Notes: a model not told the origin generated them from the letters alone. DNA of 64,000 nucleotides from Duganella phyllosphaerae (GCF_001758785.1 NZ_LROM01000093.1:141537-205536), one strand, 5' to 3'; numbered from the stretch's first letter, positions 1 through 11,172 are shown. Numbers and translations: made by a program.

Positions 1-101
1 TCGATTGTAGCTTCGCTGTCCCGCATTGAATAGCTCGTTGTCAAGCACGTCCCACAGTGGGCAGGACATCGCCCTCTGGCACCACCAAAACGAAAACGAC
101 C

Positions 102-2009
102 ATGACTATTTCTTGCCACACCACGGAAGCACAGCGCCTCGACGCGCTCCACAAGCTCAATATCCTCGACACGCCGCCAAGCGAAGCGTTCGACCGCATC
201 ACGCGCATGGCCGCGCGGCTGTTCAACCTGCCGATTGCCGCCGTCTCGCTGACCGACACCGACCGCCAGTGGTTCAAGTCGCGCGTGGGTGTCGACCACT
301 GGTCGATCCCGCGCGTGAAGGCCCCGTGCGGCAATGTCGCCGACAATAGCGACCTGCTGATCATCCCCGACCTGCACGACGACGCCTATTTCCGCGACAG
401 CCCGCTGGCCGCCGGCGGCATCCGCTACTACGCCGGCGCGCCGCTGGTCACTGCCGACGGCCACTGCCTGGGCGCCATGTGCGTGCTGGGTACCGAGCCG
501 CGCGACACCACGCCGGAAGAGCTGACCATGTTGTGCGACCTGGCCGCGATGGTGATGTCGCAGATCGAGATCATGCATGCGCTGGGCCGCGTCGATGCGA
601 TCAGCGGCCTGCCCAACCGTAACCAGTTCATCGAAGACTTCCAGGACTTGCAGCGCGACAGCGCCGAGGGCGCCGAGCGCGTGGCGGTGCTGATCAACCT
701 GGCCACGCCTGCCCAGCTGGCGCACGCGGTGCGCGCCATGAATCCGCGCTATCTCGACGAACTGGTAGCCGATGCCGCCGCCTGGATCCGCGCCGAACTG
801 GGCGCCGGCCGCAAGGTGTACCACGTGGCCACTACCCAGTTCGCGATCCTGACCACGCCCGGCATGAGCATCGACCGGTATCCGCCGCTGCTCGAAGCCA
901 AGCTCGAGCACGCCATCGCCACCGTCAAGACGCGCTTTGTCGCCACGCCCACCATTGGCGTGGTGCCTTTCGATATCAGCAATACCGACGCCCTGAGCGT
1001 GCTGCGGCGCGGCCAGAGCGCGGTGCAGGACGCCATCGAATCGGGCCGCAGCGTGGCCATGTACTCGGCCGGCGAAGACCAGGTCTATCGCCGCCGCTTC
1101 AGCCTGCTCAACGACTTCGGCGAGGCGCTCGAGAGCCGCAACCAGTTGCGCCTGGTGTTCCAGCCACGGATCGACATCGCCAGCGGCGACTGCGTGGGCG
1201 CGGAAGCGCTGCTGCGCTGGAACCATCCCACGCTCGGCGCCATCGGCCCCGGCGAGTTCATGCCCATCGTCGAGCGCTCGCGCCTGGCGCAGGCAGCCAC
1301 CACCTGGGTGCTGAACACCGCACTCGATCAGCAACTGGCCTGGCGCCATGCCGGCCTGGTACTGCAACTGTCGATCAACGTTTCGGCGCTCAACCTGCTG
1401 GAAGCCGACTTTGCCGACCGCGTGGTGGCGGGCCTGAAACGGCGCGGCCTCCCGCACCACTGCCTGGAACTGGAGATTACCGAGAGCGCCATCATGGAGC
1501 ACCCGGCCAAGGCGCATGCCACGCTCGATGCGCTGGCGCAGGCCGGCATCCACCTGGCGATCGACGATTTCGGCACCGGCTACAGCAGCCTGGCCTACCT
1601 GCAGCGGATGCCGGCCGACGTGGTCAAGATCGACCAGTCGTTCGTGCGCGATATCGAACACGACCAGCGCCAGCAAGGGCTGGTGCGCGCCATGATTTCG
1701 CTGTCGCAGGAACTGGGCCACCGGGTGGTGGCAGAAGGCGTGGAGAACGGCGCGGCGCTCGCCTTCCTGCGCTCGGCCGGCTGCGACGAGGCGCAAGGCT
1801 ACCTGTTCGCGCGGCCGCTGGAAGTGGCCGATTTCGGTCGCTGGCACCAGCGCCAGGCCATGCAGGATGCGGCGCCGGTGCTCGATGTGGACACCGCACT
1901 GGAAGCGGTGGAACGCGCATTTGCCATGCGCGTGCCGCGCGTACCGTGCACGGTACCCTCCCCGCGCACGCTGCTGGCCGCTACGCGCCGCCGGCCGCTG
2001 GTGCGCTAA
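102..2009 (+). CDS. GAF / degenerate GGDEF / EAL cyclic-di-GMP phosphodiesterase
   Basis: Likely cytoplasmic c-di-GMP hydrolase (636 aa) controlled by a ligand-binding GAF domain. Domains in order: GAF about residues 25-155; a GGDEF-like domain about 160-325 that keeps an SGLPNR start but has VYHVATTQFAIL where GGDEF should be, so cyclase activity is lost; EAL about 335-590. The EAL domain has the full set of motifs: EALLRW, ELEITES, IDDFGTGYSSL, KIDQSFV, AEGVE and GYLFARP, so phosphodiesterase activity is expected. The ATG at 102 was chosen over the GTG at 57 because homologous GAF proteins begin just before a segment like the EAQRLDALHKLNILDTPP seen here; neither start has a clear ribosome site. 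It converges on the amylase gene with 14 bp between them. Function as PDE is inferred from motifs; the signal sensed is unknown. Confidence 0.88.
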   Translation: MTISCHTTEAQRLDALHKLNILDTPPSEAFDRITRMAARLFNLPIAAVSLTDTDRQWFKSRVGVDHWSIPRVKAPCGNVADNSDLLIIPDLHDDAYFRDSPLAAGGIRYYAGAPLVTADGHCLGAMCVLGTEPRDTTPEELTMLCDLAAMVMSQIEIMHALGRVDAISGLPNRNQFIEDFQDLQRDSAEGAERVAVLINLATPAQLAHAVRAMNPRYLDELVADAAAWIRAELGAGRKVYHVATTQFAILTTPGMSIDRYPPLLEAKLEHAIATVKTRFVATPTIGVVPFDISNTDALSVLRRGQSAVQDAIESGRSVAMYSAGEDQVYRRRFSLLNDFGEALESRNQLRLVFQPRIDIASGDCVGAEALLRWNHPTLGAIGPGEFMPIVERSRLAQAATTWVLNTALDQQLAWRHAGLVLQLSINVSALNLLEADFADRVVAGLKRRGLPHHCLELEITESAIMEHPAKAHATLDALAQAGIHLAIDDFGTGYSSLAYLQRMPADVVKIDQSFVRDIEHDQRQQGLVRAMISLSQELGHRVVAEGVENGAALAFLRSAGCDEAQGYLFARPLEVADFGRWHQRQAMQDAAPVLDVDTALEAVERAFAMRVPRVPCTVPSPRTLLAATRRRPLVR

Positions 2010-2023
2010 AGGCTGGTTAAAGG

Positions 2024-3748
2024 CTAGTCCTGGCCGATCAGCACGATCGGATTGCGGGTACCGAAATTGACACTGCCGCCGCGCACCACGGCAGTCTTGC
2101 CCGAGTAGTAGTCGCGCACCTTCTGGCCGTTGGCAAACACCCCGTGCAGCTTGATGGTGCTGGCCTTGTCGGTCGGCAGGTCGAGCGCCACCACCACCCG
2201 GTCGCGCAGGCCGTTCTGGTCGTATGTGCGCTTGAAGATATATGGCTTCGCTTGCAGCTGCTGGTGCACGCCCGCCCCCACCGCCACGTGGGCGCGGCGG
2301 AACTGGCCCAGGCGGCTCCAGTGCGCGTACACGTCGCCGACCTTGTAGCCGTCGCGCTGCGTATTTTGCGCCAACTCGTCCCAGTTCATGAAGGACCGTA
2401 ATTTGGCGTCGCCGGTGGCCTCAAGCATATCGAGCTTGCGCGCGGTTTCGTCGCCGTAGTAGATCTGCGCGACGCCGGGCGCCAGCAGCAGCTTGGTCGC
2501 GCTCTCGAACGGGCGCTTGCGCGCGGCGTCGAACGGCGGCTCGTAGTCGTGCGAATCGATGTAGTTCAAGACCGAATAGCCTTGCAGCGCGCCGCCGTGC
2601 AGCATGTTCGAGTAGCTCGAAAACAGCGCTTCGTAATCCTTGTTGGCGTCGCGCACCAGGCCGAAGTTGATCAGGCTGTCGAAGCCCTGCTGGTAGTAGT
2701 TGGCAACGGTGCCGCCGCCCAGGTCGTGGGTCTGGCCGTGGGCGATATCGTAGTTATAGACTTCGGCGGTCATGTAGAACTTGTCGCCGAGCTTCTTGTC
2801 CGGGTTGGCTTTTTTCCAGTCTTCGTACGCCGCATCGGCCACCGTGCGCAGCTCTTTCCACACCTGCGGTTCCACGTGCTTGACGGTGTCGGCGCGGAAG
2901 CCGTCGACGCCAAATTTGCGGATCCAGTCGGCGTGCCACTTCATCAGGTAGTAGCGCGGTGCGCGCGGATAACCGGTCCTGGCAAAAAACTCGTCGAGCT
3001 CTTTGACCTGCTGGGTATAGCGTCCTTCGCGGCGCCATTTTTCCACCAGTTGCGGCGGCAGTTCCACCTCGGCGTCGCTGTCGGTGCGGATGTCCGGCAG
3101 GTTGTTGACCAGGGTGCAGGAGATGGTGGTTTTCGCGTCCTTGTAGGTGCAGGTAGGATCGGTACGCACCCAGTCCTGCGGCCATGCCGGATCGATCGGC
3201 GTGACCGGACCGGTGTGATTCATCACGACGTCGAGGATCACGCGGATGCCGCGCGCGTGCGCCGCGTCGACGAAATTACGGAAATCGTTCTCGGTGCCCA
3301 GGTTGGCGTCCACCGCCGTAAAATCCTTGGCCCAGTAGCCGTGGAAGCCGTACGACTTGCCGGTGCCTTCGTCGGTGCCGGCGTGGATCTGTTCAACCGG
3401 CGGCGTGAGCCAGATGGCGTTCACGCCCAGCGCATCGAAGTAGCCGTCGTTGATCTTGTTGATCAGGCCAGCGAGGTCGCCGCCCATGTAGCCGCGCAGC
3501 GGTGCCGCATCCTTCTGGCGGCCGTACGCCAGGTCGTTGCCGGTAAAGGCGTTATTGAAACGATCGGTCAGCACGAAATACACGGTGGCGTTTTCCCACA
3601 AGAAGGGCTGGGCCGCCTTGGGCGCCTCGATCGGCGGCGGGCCTTTCTTCTTGACGCCAGTGGCCTGCGCCGCGGCGTTGCCGCCGGTTGCGGCCAAAGC
3701 CAATGTCATCACTGCCAGGGAAATCGTGCTCCACCGTGTCAATCTCAT
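2024..3748 (-). CDS. Secreted GH13 alpha-amylase
   Basis: Glycoside hydrolase family 13 enzyme of 574 aa expected to cleave alpha-1,4-glucans in the periplasm or outside the cell. Residues 1-27 form a signal peptide ending in GNAAAQA. GH13 signature regions are visible: DVVMNH (173-178), GFRADTVKH (283-291, nucleophile D287), acid/base E329 in MTAEV, and IDSHD (397-401) with the third carboxylate. Start at 3748 has a good ribosome site (AAGGAA) and is followed directly by the signal peptide; longer readings upstream would run into pgm. It is the last gene of the leftward operon MFS transporter-pgm-amylase, 16 bp after pgm. Exact specificity (amylase, maltogenic amylase, cyclomaltodextrinase) cannot be read from sequence alone. 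Confidence 0.9.
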   Translation of the reverse strand: MRLTRWSTISLAVMTLALAATGGNAAAQATGVKKKGPPPIEAPKAAQPFLWENATVYFVLTDRFNNAFTGNDLAYGRQKDAAPLRGYMGGDLAGLINKINDGYFDALGVNAIWLTPPVEQIHAGTDEGTGKSYGFHGYWAKDFTAVDANLGTENDFRNFVDAAHARGIRVILDVVMNHTGPVTPIDPAWPQDWVRTDPTCTYKDAKTTISCTLVNNLPDIRTDSDAEVELPPQLVEKWRREGRYTQQVKELDEFFARTGYPRAPRYYLMKWHADWIRKFGVDGFRADTVKHVEPQVWKELRTVADAAYEDWKKANPDKKLGDKFYMTAEVYNYDIAHGQTHDLGGGTVANYYQQGFDSLINFGLVRDANKDYEALFSSYSNMLHGGALQGYSVLNYIDSHDYEPPFDAARKRPFESATKLLLAPGVAQIYYGDETARKLDMLEATGDAKLRSFMNWDELAQNTQRDGYKVGDVYAHWSRLGQFRRAHVAVGAGVHQQLQAKPYIFKRTYDQNGLRDRVVVALDLPTDKASTIKLHGVFANGQKVRDYYSGKTAVVRGGSVNFGTRNPIVLIGQD

Positions 3749-3764
3749 GCTGTTTTCCTTATAG

Positions 3765-5471
<1,707 letters not shown>

Positions 5472-5474
5472 TTA

Positions 5475-6800
5475 TTAACGTTCGGGGGCTGCGTTATCTT
5501 GAACGGCCAGCGTCAGGATGGCCGCCACCAGCATGCACACGCCGCCGAGCATCAAGGTCTTGACCGCCTCGCCCATGAACAGGTACTTGGTCACAAAGCC
5601 CAGCAGCAGGCTGCTCATAATTTGCGGAATCACGATGAAGAAGTTGAACACGCCCATGTAGTAGCCCATGCGCTTGGGCGGCAAGGCGCCGGCCAGGATC
5701 GCGTACGGCATGGTCAGAATGCTGGCCCAGGCAATGCCCACGCCCACCATTGGCAGGTACGACATGCGCACATCGTGCACGGCGAACAGGCTGATCAGGC
5801 TGACGCCGCCGATGGCCAGGCACAGCGTGTGGGCGAACTTGCGGCTCGTATGGCGCGCCAGCACCGGCAGCACGAACGCCGCCAGCGCGGCCACGCCGCT
5901 ATACACCGCAAACATCACGCCCACGTGGCTGCCGGCGGCCTGGAACGCGGCCGACTGCGCGTCGGTGGTGCCGAACACGTTTTTGCCGATGGCGACGTTG
6001 GTGTAGATCCACATCGCAAAAAGGCCGATCCAGGTGAAGAACTGCACCGCTGCCAGTTGCACCATGGTCTTGGGCATGCCGGCAAAACCGGCCAGGATTT
6101 CCTTGATTGCGTGCAGCAGGCCCTGGTTGCGGCGCTGCTCGGCACGAAACGCTTCCATGTCCTCGGGCGGCAGTTCCTGGGCGGTCAGCACGGTCCACAA
6201 TACGGCGCTCATGTAGATGGCGCCGCCGGCGTAGAACGAGTAGCGCACGGTGTCGGGAATGGCGCCGGCCACCGATTCGTTGGAGACGCCCATGTAGTCG
6301 GCAAAGATGGTGGGCAGCAGCGAAGCGATCACCGCGCCCCAGCCGATAAAGAAGGTCTGCATGGCAAAGCCGGCGGTCTGCTGCGATGGTCCCAGCTTGT
6401 CGCCGACGAAGGCGCGGAACGGTTCCATCGAGACGTTGATGGCGCCATCGAGCATCCACAGCACCGCCACGGCCATCCACAGCGCCGACGAGTGCGGCAT
6501 CAGGAACAGCGCGATCGAGGCGAACAGCGCGCCCAGGAAGAAGAACGGCCGACGGCGGCCCCAGGTCGGGTGCCAGGTGTTGTCGCTCAGGTAGCCGATG
6601 ATGGGCTGCACCAGCAGGCCCGTGACCGGGGCGGCGAGCCAGTACAGCGACAGGTTGTCGGGATCGGCGCCCAGGGTGGAGAAAATCCGGCTGGTGTTGG
6701 CGTTTTGCAGCGCGAAGCCGAATTGAATGCCGAAAAAGCCGAAGCTCATATTCCACAGCTGCCAGAACGACAGTATGGGCTTCCTGAGGTGTGAGTGCAT
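5475..6800 (-). CDS. MFS sugar transporter (SLC45/GPH-like, probable maltose or glucose importer)
   Basis: Inner-membrane permease of 441 aa with about 12 hydrophobic segments. The N-terminus (WNMSFGFFGIQFGFALQ), the QPIIGYLSDNTW motif and the GRRRPFFFLGA loop after TM2/3 are typical of the sugar-cation symporter branch that includes sucrose/maltose carriers of SLC45 type. It is the first gene of the operon with pgm and amylase (78 bp to pgm) and is divergent from the GH31 glucosidase. It has a near-consensus promoter, and an operator-like site covers its -10 box (see 6827-6861). Import of maltose or glucose released in the periplasm is inferred from context. An in-frame extension to 6842 is possible but would pass through the operator. 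Confidence 0.85.
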   Translation of the reverse strand: MHSHLRKPILSFWQLWNMSFGFFGIQFGFALQNANTSRIFSTLGADPDNLSLYWLAAPVTGLLVQPIIGYLSDNTWHPTWGRRRPFFFLGALFASIALFLMPHSSALWMAVAVLWMLDGAINVSMEPFRAFVGDKLGPSQQTAGFAMQTFFIGWGAVIASLLPTIFADYMGVSNESVAGAIPDTVRYSFYAGGAIYMSAVLWTVLTAQELPPEDMEAFRAEQRRNQGLLHAIKEILAGFAGMPKTMVQLAAVQFFTWIGLFAMWIYTNVAIGKNVFGTTDAQSAAFQAAGSHVGVMFAVYSGVAALAAFVLPVLARHTSRKFAHTLCLAIGGVSLISLFAVHDVRMSYLPMVGVGIAWASILTMPYAILAGALPPKRMGYYMGVFNFFIVIPQIMSSLLLGFVTKYLFMGEAVKTLMLGGVCMLVAAILTLAVQDNAAPER

Positions 6801-6826
6801 GCTGCGCGTCCCGAGTATTTTGAATT

Positions 6827-6841
6827 TGTAGCAAAATAACA
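6827..6841. promoter_or_regulatory. Operator-like 15-bp site, copy 1 (transporter promoter)
   Basis: Sequence TGTAGCAAAATAACA. One of four close copies of TGTAGCnnAAnnACA in the window (others at 6925, 14114 and 14147), found only in promoters of the glucan locus. It covers the -10 box of the leftward transporter promoter, a position expected for repression. The cognate regulator is not identified. Confidence 0.6.
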
Positions 6842-6861
6842 TGCAGACACGGGTGTGTCAA
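6833..6861 (-). promoter_or_regulatory. Sigma-70-type promoter of transporter-pgm-amylase operon
   Basis: On the minus strand TTGACA (6856-6861), 17-bp spacer, TATTTT (6833-6838), 33 bp upstream of the transporter ATG at 6800. This is one of the best -35/-10 pairs in the window, and its -10 lies inside the 15-bp operator-like site. Confidence 0.6.
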
Positions 6862-6924
6862 ATGAACTTTTCCCTAGTAAAATAACGAGAAACAGCGGGT
6901 TGACCACCTATTTTTGACGCCAAA

Positions 6925-6939
6925 TGTAGCCAAACAACA
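6925..6939. promoter_or_regulatory. Operator-like 15-bp site, copy 2 (GH31 promoter)
   Basis: Sequence TGTAGCCAAACAACA, 23 bp upstream of the GH31 ATG, sharing 12 of 15 positions with copy 1. A TTGACC at 6900-6905 could be the matching -35, which would put this site over the -10 region; that promoter is weak by eye. Confidence 0.5.
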
Positions 6940-6962
6940 CAACGACGAGACTCCACACTGAC

Positions 6963-9422
6963 ATGATACGCAATTCCTTCGTTCAACTCTCCGCCGGCCT
7001 GCCCCTGATGGTGCTGGCGCTGGCGCTGGCCCCGGCAGCGGCTGCTGCTACTGCCGAGCGCACCTTCGAGTCGATGGTCGCCGCCAGCGGCCAGCTCGAC
7101 ATCCGCACCAGCGACGGCCGCTACGTGATCAAGCCCTACTCCGCCGCCATCCTGGAAACCACCTTCATTCCTGCCGGCGAAGGCTACGATCCTGCCTCGC
7201 ACGCGGTGGTGCTCGCCCCCGCAGCAGTCAAGGCCACCGCACAGGACAAGGGGGATCGCATCGAATACGCCACGTCCGGCATTGCCGCCACCATCACCAA
7301 GTCGCCGTTCCGCATCAGCTACACCTACAAGGGCAAGCCGCTGGTGGCGGAAAAGCGCGGATTTCTGAAGGTGCGCGACGACGTCGCCACCGGCAGCAAG
7401 GATATCAACAAGGGCGAAGCGCGCGAGCTCGACGCCATCGAATTCGCACTCGACGCCGACGAGGCGTTATATGGCGCCGGTGCGCGCGCCGTGGGCATGA
7501 ACCGGCGCGGCAACCGCTTTACCCTGTACAACAAGGCCGATTACGGCTACGGCGCCACGTCGAAGCAGCTCAACTACGGCATGCCGATCGCCATGTCGTC
7601 GAAACTGTACGCGCTCCACTTCGACAACGCCCAAACCGGCTACCTCGATTTCGACAGCAAGAAGGACAACACCCTGACCTGGGAAACCATCGGCGGGCGC
7701 AAGACCTACCAGGTGGTGGCCGGCGACACTTGGCAGGACGTGGTGGGCAACTACACCAGCCTGACCGGCAAGCAGCCGTTGCCGCCGCGCTGGGCCTTCG
7801 GCAACTTCGCCATGCGCTTCGGTTATCACACCGAGGCGGAGGCGCGTAAAACAGTGCACCAGTTTGCGCTCGACGACATCCCGCTCGACGCCATCGTGAT
7901 GGACCTGTACTGGTTCGGCAAGGACGTCAAAGGCACCATGGGCAACCTGGCCTGGGACAAGGACAACTTCCCCAACCCTACCGGCATGATTGCCGATTTT
8001 CAAAAACAAGGCGTGCAGACGGTGGTGATCTCGGAACCGTTCATCGTCAATACGTCGAGCCGCTGGCAGGAGGCCGTCGATAAAAAAATCCTCGGTACCG
8101 GGCCGGACGGCAAGCCGCTGTCGTACGATTTCTTCTTCGGCCACACCGGCCTGATCGACATCTTCGGCGCCCCGGGCCGCGACTGGCTATGGGACATCTA
8201 CAAGGGCCTGCGCCAGCAAGGCGTCAAGGGCGTATGGGGCGATCTGGGCGAGCCCGAACTGCACCCCACCGCCATGCGCCACGCCACCGGCAGCGCCGAC
8301 GAAGTCCACAACATCTACGGCCACCAATGGGCGCGCCTGGTGGCCGAGGGCTATCAGAAGGACTTCCCGACCGAGCGGCCGTTCATCCTGATGCGCGCCG
8401 GCTACTCGGGCACGCAGCGCTACGGCATCATCCCGTGGTCGGGCGATGTCGATCGCAGCTGGGGCGGTTTGCAGTCGCAGCCCGAGATCGCGCTGCAGAT
8501 GGGCATGCAGGGCGCCGGCTATATGCACTCGGACCTGGGCGGCTTTGCCAACCCGGTCGAGGACGACGAACTGTATGCGCGCTGGCTGCAGTACGGCGTA
8601 TTCCAGCCGGTGTTCCGCCCGCACGCGCAGGAGGAAGTGCCATCGGAACCGGTGTACCGCAATGCGGCGACGAAAGCGCTGGCGCGCCAGGCGATCCGCC
8701 TGCGCTACGCGCTGCTGCCGTATAACTACACGCTCGGCTTCGAGAACAACCAGCGCGGCCTGCCGCTGATGCGGCCGATGGTGTACGAAGAACCGGGCAA
8801 TCCGAAAGCGCAGTCGATGTCATCGACTTACCTGTGGGGCAAGGACTTCCTGGTCACGCCGGTGATGACCAAGGGGGCGCAGACGGCCGACGTGTACTTC
8901 CCGGCCACCAGCGCCTGGTTCGATTTTTATACCGGCGAACGCCATGCCGGCGGCACCACTAAAACCGTGGCTTTGAAGGCCGACCACATTCCGGTGTACG
9001 TGCGCGCCGGCGCCTTCATCCCGATGACGGCCGTGGTGCAAACCACGCGCGACTACAGCACCCGTCGTATCGCCCTTCACTACTACCACGATGCGGCGGC
9101 AACCGCCGGCAGCGGCCAGCTGTACGACGACGACGGCGCCACCGCGCAGGCCTACGAGCATGGCAAGTACGAGCTGCTGCGTTTCGCCAGCGTGTTCAAA
9201 GGCCGCACCTTGAGCTTGAGCGTGGCGTCGGAACTGGGCAAGCAGCAGGCCCGCCAGCCGCGCGCCTTCGACGTCAGCGTGCATAACGTGGCAAACAGGC
9301 CTGCCGCCGTCAAGGTCGATGGCAAGGCCGCCGCCTTTGGCTGGGATGCCCAGGCCAGGCTGCTGACGGTGACCTTGCCCGCCAATGCGGCAGCGGCACG
9401 CAGCGTGGTGGTGACCTTGTGA
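6963..9422 (+). CDS. Exported GH31 alpha-glucosidase
   Basis: Glycoside hydrolase family 31 enzyme (819 aa) that should release glucose from the non-reducing end of alpha-glucans and maltodextrins. A signal peptide covers about residues 1-29 (hydrophobic core, then AAAAATA). An N-terminal beta-sandwich (about 30-270) precedes the (beta/alpha)8 barrel (about 275-600), which carries MDLYWFG, the nucleophile motif GVWGDLGEPE (D427) and the acid/base region PWSGDVDRSW (D495), followed by SDLGGF. Beta-sandwich domains form the C-terminus. It is divergent from the transporter operon and shares its operator-like sites. Together with the amylase and the six-hairpin glycosidase it puts three hydrolases outside the cytoplasm. 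Linkage specificity is unknown. Confidence 0.92.
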   Translation: MIRNSFVQLSAGLPLMVLALALAPAAAAATAERTFESMVAASGQLDIRTSDGRYVIKPYSAAILETTFIPAGEGYDPASHAVVLAPAAVKATAQDKGDRIEYATSGIAATITKSPFRISYTYKGKPLVAEKRGFLKVRDDVATGSKDINKGEARELDAIEFALDADEALYGAGARAVGMNRRGNRFTLYNKADYGYGATSKQLNYGMPIAMSSKLYALHFDNAQTGYLDFDSKKDNTLTWETIGGRKTYQVVAGDTWQDVVGNYTSLTGKQPLPPRWAFGNFAMRFGYHTEAEARKTVHQFALDDIPLDAIVMDLYWFGKDVKGTMGNLAWDKDNFPNPTGMIADFQKQGVQTVVISEPFIVNTSSRWQEAVDKKILGTGPDGKPLSYDFFFGHTGLIDIFGAPGRDWLWDIYKGLRQQGVKGVWGDLGEPELHPTAMRHATGSADEVHNIYGHQWARLVAEGYQKDFPTERPFILMRAGYSGTQRYGIIPWSGDVDRSWGGLQSQPEIALQMGMQGAGYMHSDLGGFANPVEDDELYARWLQYGVFQPVFRPHAQEEVPSEPVYRNAATKALARQAIRLRYALLPYNYTLGFENNQRGLPLMRPMVYEEPGNPKAQSMSSTYLWGKDFLVTPVMTKGAQTADVYFPATSAWFDFYTGERHAGGTTKTVALKADHIPVYVRAGAFIPMTAVVQTTRDYSTRRIALHYYHDAAATAGSGQLYDDDGATAQAYEHGKYELLRFASVFKGRTLSLSVASELGKQQARQPRAFDVSVHNVANRPAAVKVDGKAAAFGWDAQARLLTVTLPANAAAARSVVVTL

Positions 9423-9432
9423 CGTTGTAAAC

Positions 9433-9476
9433 GCATCGAGCGCTTCACACCCAAAGAAGTGTGAAGCGCTCGATGC
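9433..9476. terminator. Long perfect hairpin between convergent GH31 and manC
   Basis: An 18-bp perfect stem (9433-9450 with 9459-9476) and an 8-nt loop lie between the stops of two convergent genes. No clear T-tract follows on either strand, so it may be a bidirectional terminator helped by the stem strength, or an RNA-stabilising palindrome. Confidence 0.55.
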
Positions 9477-9514
9477 TGCCGAACTACAGCTCTACAACTG
9501 TCAGCAATCAGCGA

Positions 9515-10933
9515 TCAGGCGCGCTGGTAGACGTCCTCGAAACGCACGATGTCGTCTTCACCGAGGTAGCTACCGGACTGCACTTCGATCAGGTGCAGCG
9601 GCAATTTGCCCGGATTTTCCAGGCGGTGATTCATGCCGATAGGAATATACGTCGACTGGTTTTCCGACAACAGCGTGACATTTTCGCCGCACGTCACGCG
9701 CGCGGTGCCGCTGACCACGATCCAGTGCTCGGCGCGGTGATGGTGCATTTGCAGCGACAGCTTGCCCCCCGGATTGACCGTGATGCGCTTGACCTGGAAA
9801 CGTTCACCAATGTCGATGCCTTCGTACGAGCCCCATGGACGATACACCTTGGTGTGGTGCAGGTGCTCGGTGCGGTCGTCGGCGTTGAGGTGTTCGACCA
9901 CTTTCTTGACGCGCTGTACGTGATCGCGATGCGTGACCAGTACCGCGTCGGCGGTTTCCACCACCACCAGGTCCTGCACGCCGATGACGGCCACTATGCG
10001 GCTTTCCGCACGCACCAGGCTGTTTGTCACGCCGTCCAGGTACACGTCGCCACGGCTGGCGTTACCGTCGGCGTCGTGTTTTTCCACGTCCCACAGCGCC
10101 GACCAGGAACCGACGTCATTCCAGCCGATGTCGGCAGCCACCACCACCGCGCGGCGGGTGTGCTCCATCACAGCGTAGTCGATCGATTCGGACGGCGACG
10201 CGGCAAACGACGCTTCGTCCAGGCGGCAGAAGTCGAGGTCGCGGTAGGCCAGGCGCACGGCGTCTGCGGCAGACGCTTCCATGGCCGGCTGCAAGGCACG
10301 CAGTTCGTTCAGATACGTCTGTGCCTGGAACAGGAACATGCCGCTGTTCCAGTAATACGCGCCGTCGGCCAGGAAGCCCTGCGCCGTGGCGAGGTCCGGC
10401 TTTTCGACGAAGCGGTCGACCTTGTAGCTGCCGGAATCGGCTACCACAGCGTCTCCGCGACGGATATAGCCATAACCGGTCTCGGGGCCGGTCGGCACGA
10501 TGCCGAAGGTGGCCAGCGCGCCATCGTTGACCAACTCGGCCGCGTGGGCGATGGCGGCATGGAAACCGGCGCGGTCATTGATGACGTGGTCGGCCGGCAG
10601 GACCAACATGACTGCATCGGGATCCTGGGTCAGCAGGAAATGGGCTGCGGCGGCCACCGCCGGCGCGGTGTTGCGGCCGACGCACTCGAGCATGATGCCC
10701 AGCGGCGTAACACCGATCTCGCGCATTTGCTCGGCGACCATGAAGCGGTGTTCGTTGCCGCAAACGATCAGCGGCGCGGCCATCGTGGCGCCCTCGGGCA
10801 AGCGCAATACCGTCTCCTGCAGCATGGAACGATCCGATACCAGCGGCAACAGCTGCTTGGGCATCATCGCGCGCGACAGCGGCCATAGACGGGTACCGGC
10901 GCCGCCGGACAAAATGACTGGATAAATTTTCAA
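9515..10933 (-). CDS. manC: Mannose-1-phosphate guanylyltransferase / mannose-6-phosphate isomerase
   Basis: Bifunctional cytoplasmic enzyme (472 aa) of the ManC/AlgA family, making GDP-mannose from mannose-6-phosphate. The N-terminal nucleotidyltransferase domain starts with GGAGTRLWPLSR and PKQLLPL and has FVEKPD. The C-terminal cupin isomerase domain has VNPGGKLSLQMHHHRAEHW and ends QSGSYLGEDDIVRFED, all family hallmarks. It stands alone on the minus strand between two glucan-utilisation genes, while the enzymes that would use its product (gmd, rmd) are 14 kb away in the EPS locus, so it looks displaced from that locus. A TATAAT on the minus strand at 11052-11057 is a possible -10 box about 120 bp upstream. 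Confidence 0.94.
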   Translation of the reverse strand: MKIYPVILSGGAGTRLWPLSRAMMPKQLLPLVSDRSMLQETVLRLPEGATMAAPLIVCGNEHRFMVAEQMREIGVTPLGIMLECVGRNTAPAVAAAAHFLLTQDPDAVMLVLPADHVINDRAGFHAAIAHAAELVNDGALATFGIVPTGPETGYGYIRRGDAVVADSGSYKVDRFVEKPDLATAQGFLADGAYYWNSGMFLFQAQTYLNELRALQPAMEASAADAVRLAYRDLDFCRLDEASFAASPSESIDYAVMEHTRRAVVVAADIGWNDVGSWSALWDVEKHDADGNASRGDVYLDGVTNSLVRAESRIVAVIGVQDLVVVETADAVLVTHRDHVQRVKKVVEHLNADDRTEHLHHTKVYRPWGSYEGIDIGERFQVKRITVNPGGKLSLQMHHHRAEHWIVVSGTARVTCGENVTLLSENQSTYIPIGMNHRLENPGKLPLHLIEVQSGSYLGEDDIVRFEDVYQRA

Positions 10934-11110
10934 GTGATAATCTCTTTCTGAGCTACGAACACCGCGTCGACACCCTGCTTGCTGCGGCCCGTACCATGGT
11001 TAATTCAATAATCTTGCAATGTTGCTTTCGAGTCTTACTCAATGCCGCACTATTATATAGCCTGCAACCGCCAGCATTGACCCAGTGCCATCCCGCAAGC
11101 GCGAAGAACG

Positions 11111-11141
11111 GAAAAAACCTCCGCCGGTTTCCCGGCGGAGG
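11111..11141 (-). terminator. Rho-independent terminator of the TonB receptor gene
   Basis: A perfect 10-bp GC-rich stem (11118-11127 with 11132-11141), tetraloop, then six Ts on the minus strand (A-run 11112-11117), 32 bp after the stop codon of the receptor gene. Confidence 0.85.
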
Positions 11142-11172
11142 CCCACATACTGCGGAGACAGCAGTGTAAAAC

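Noticed and set aside
5899..6861. Long frame overlapping the MFS transporter on the same strand
   Set aside because: Arg/His-rich shadow frame of the GC-rich transporter gene with no protein features.
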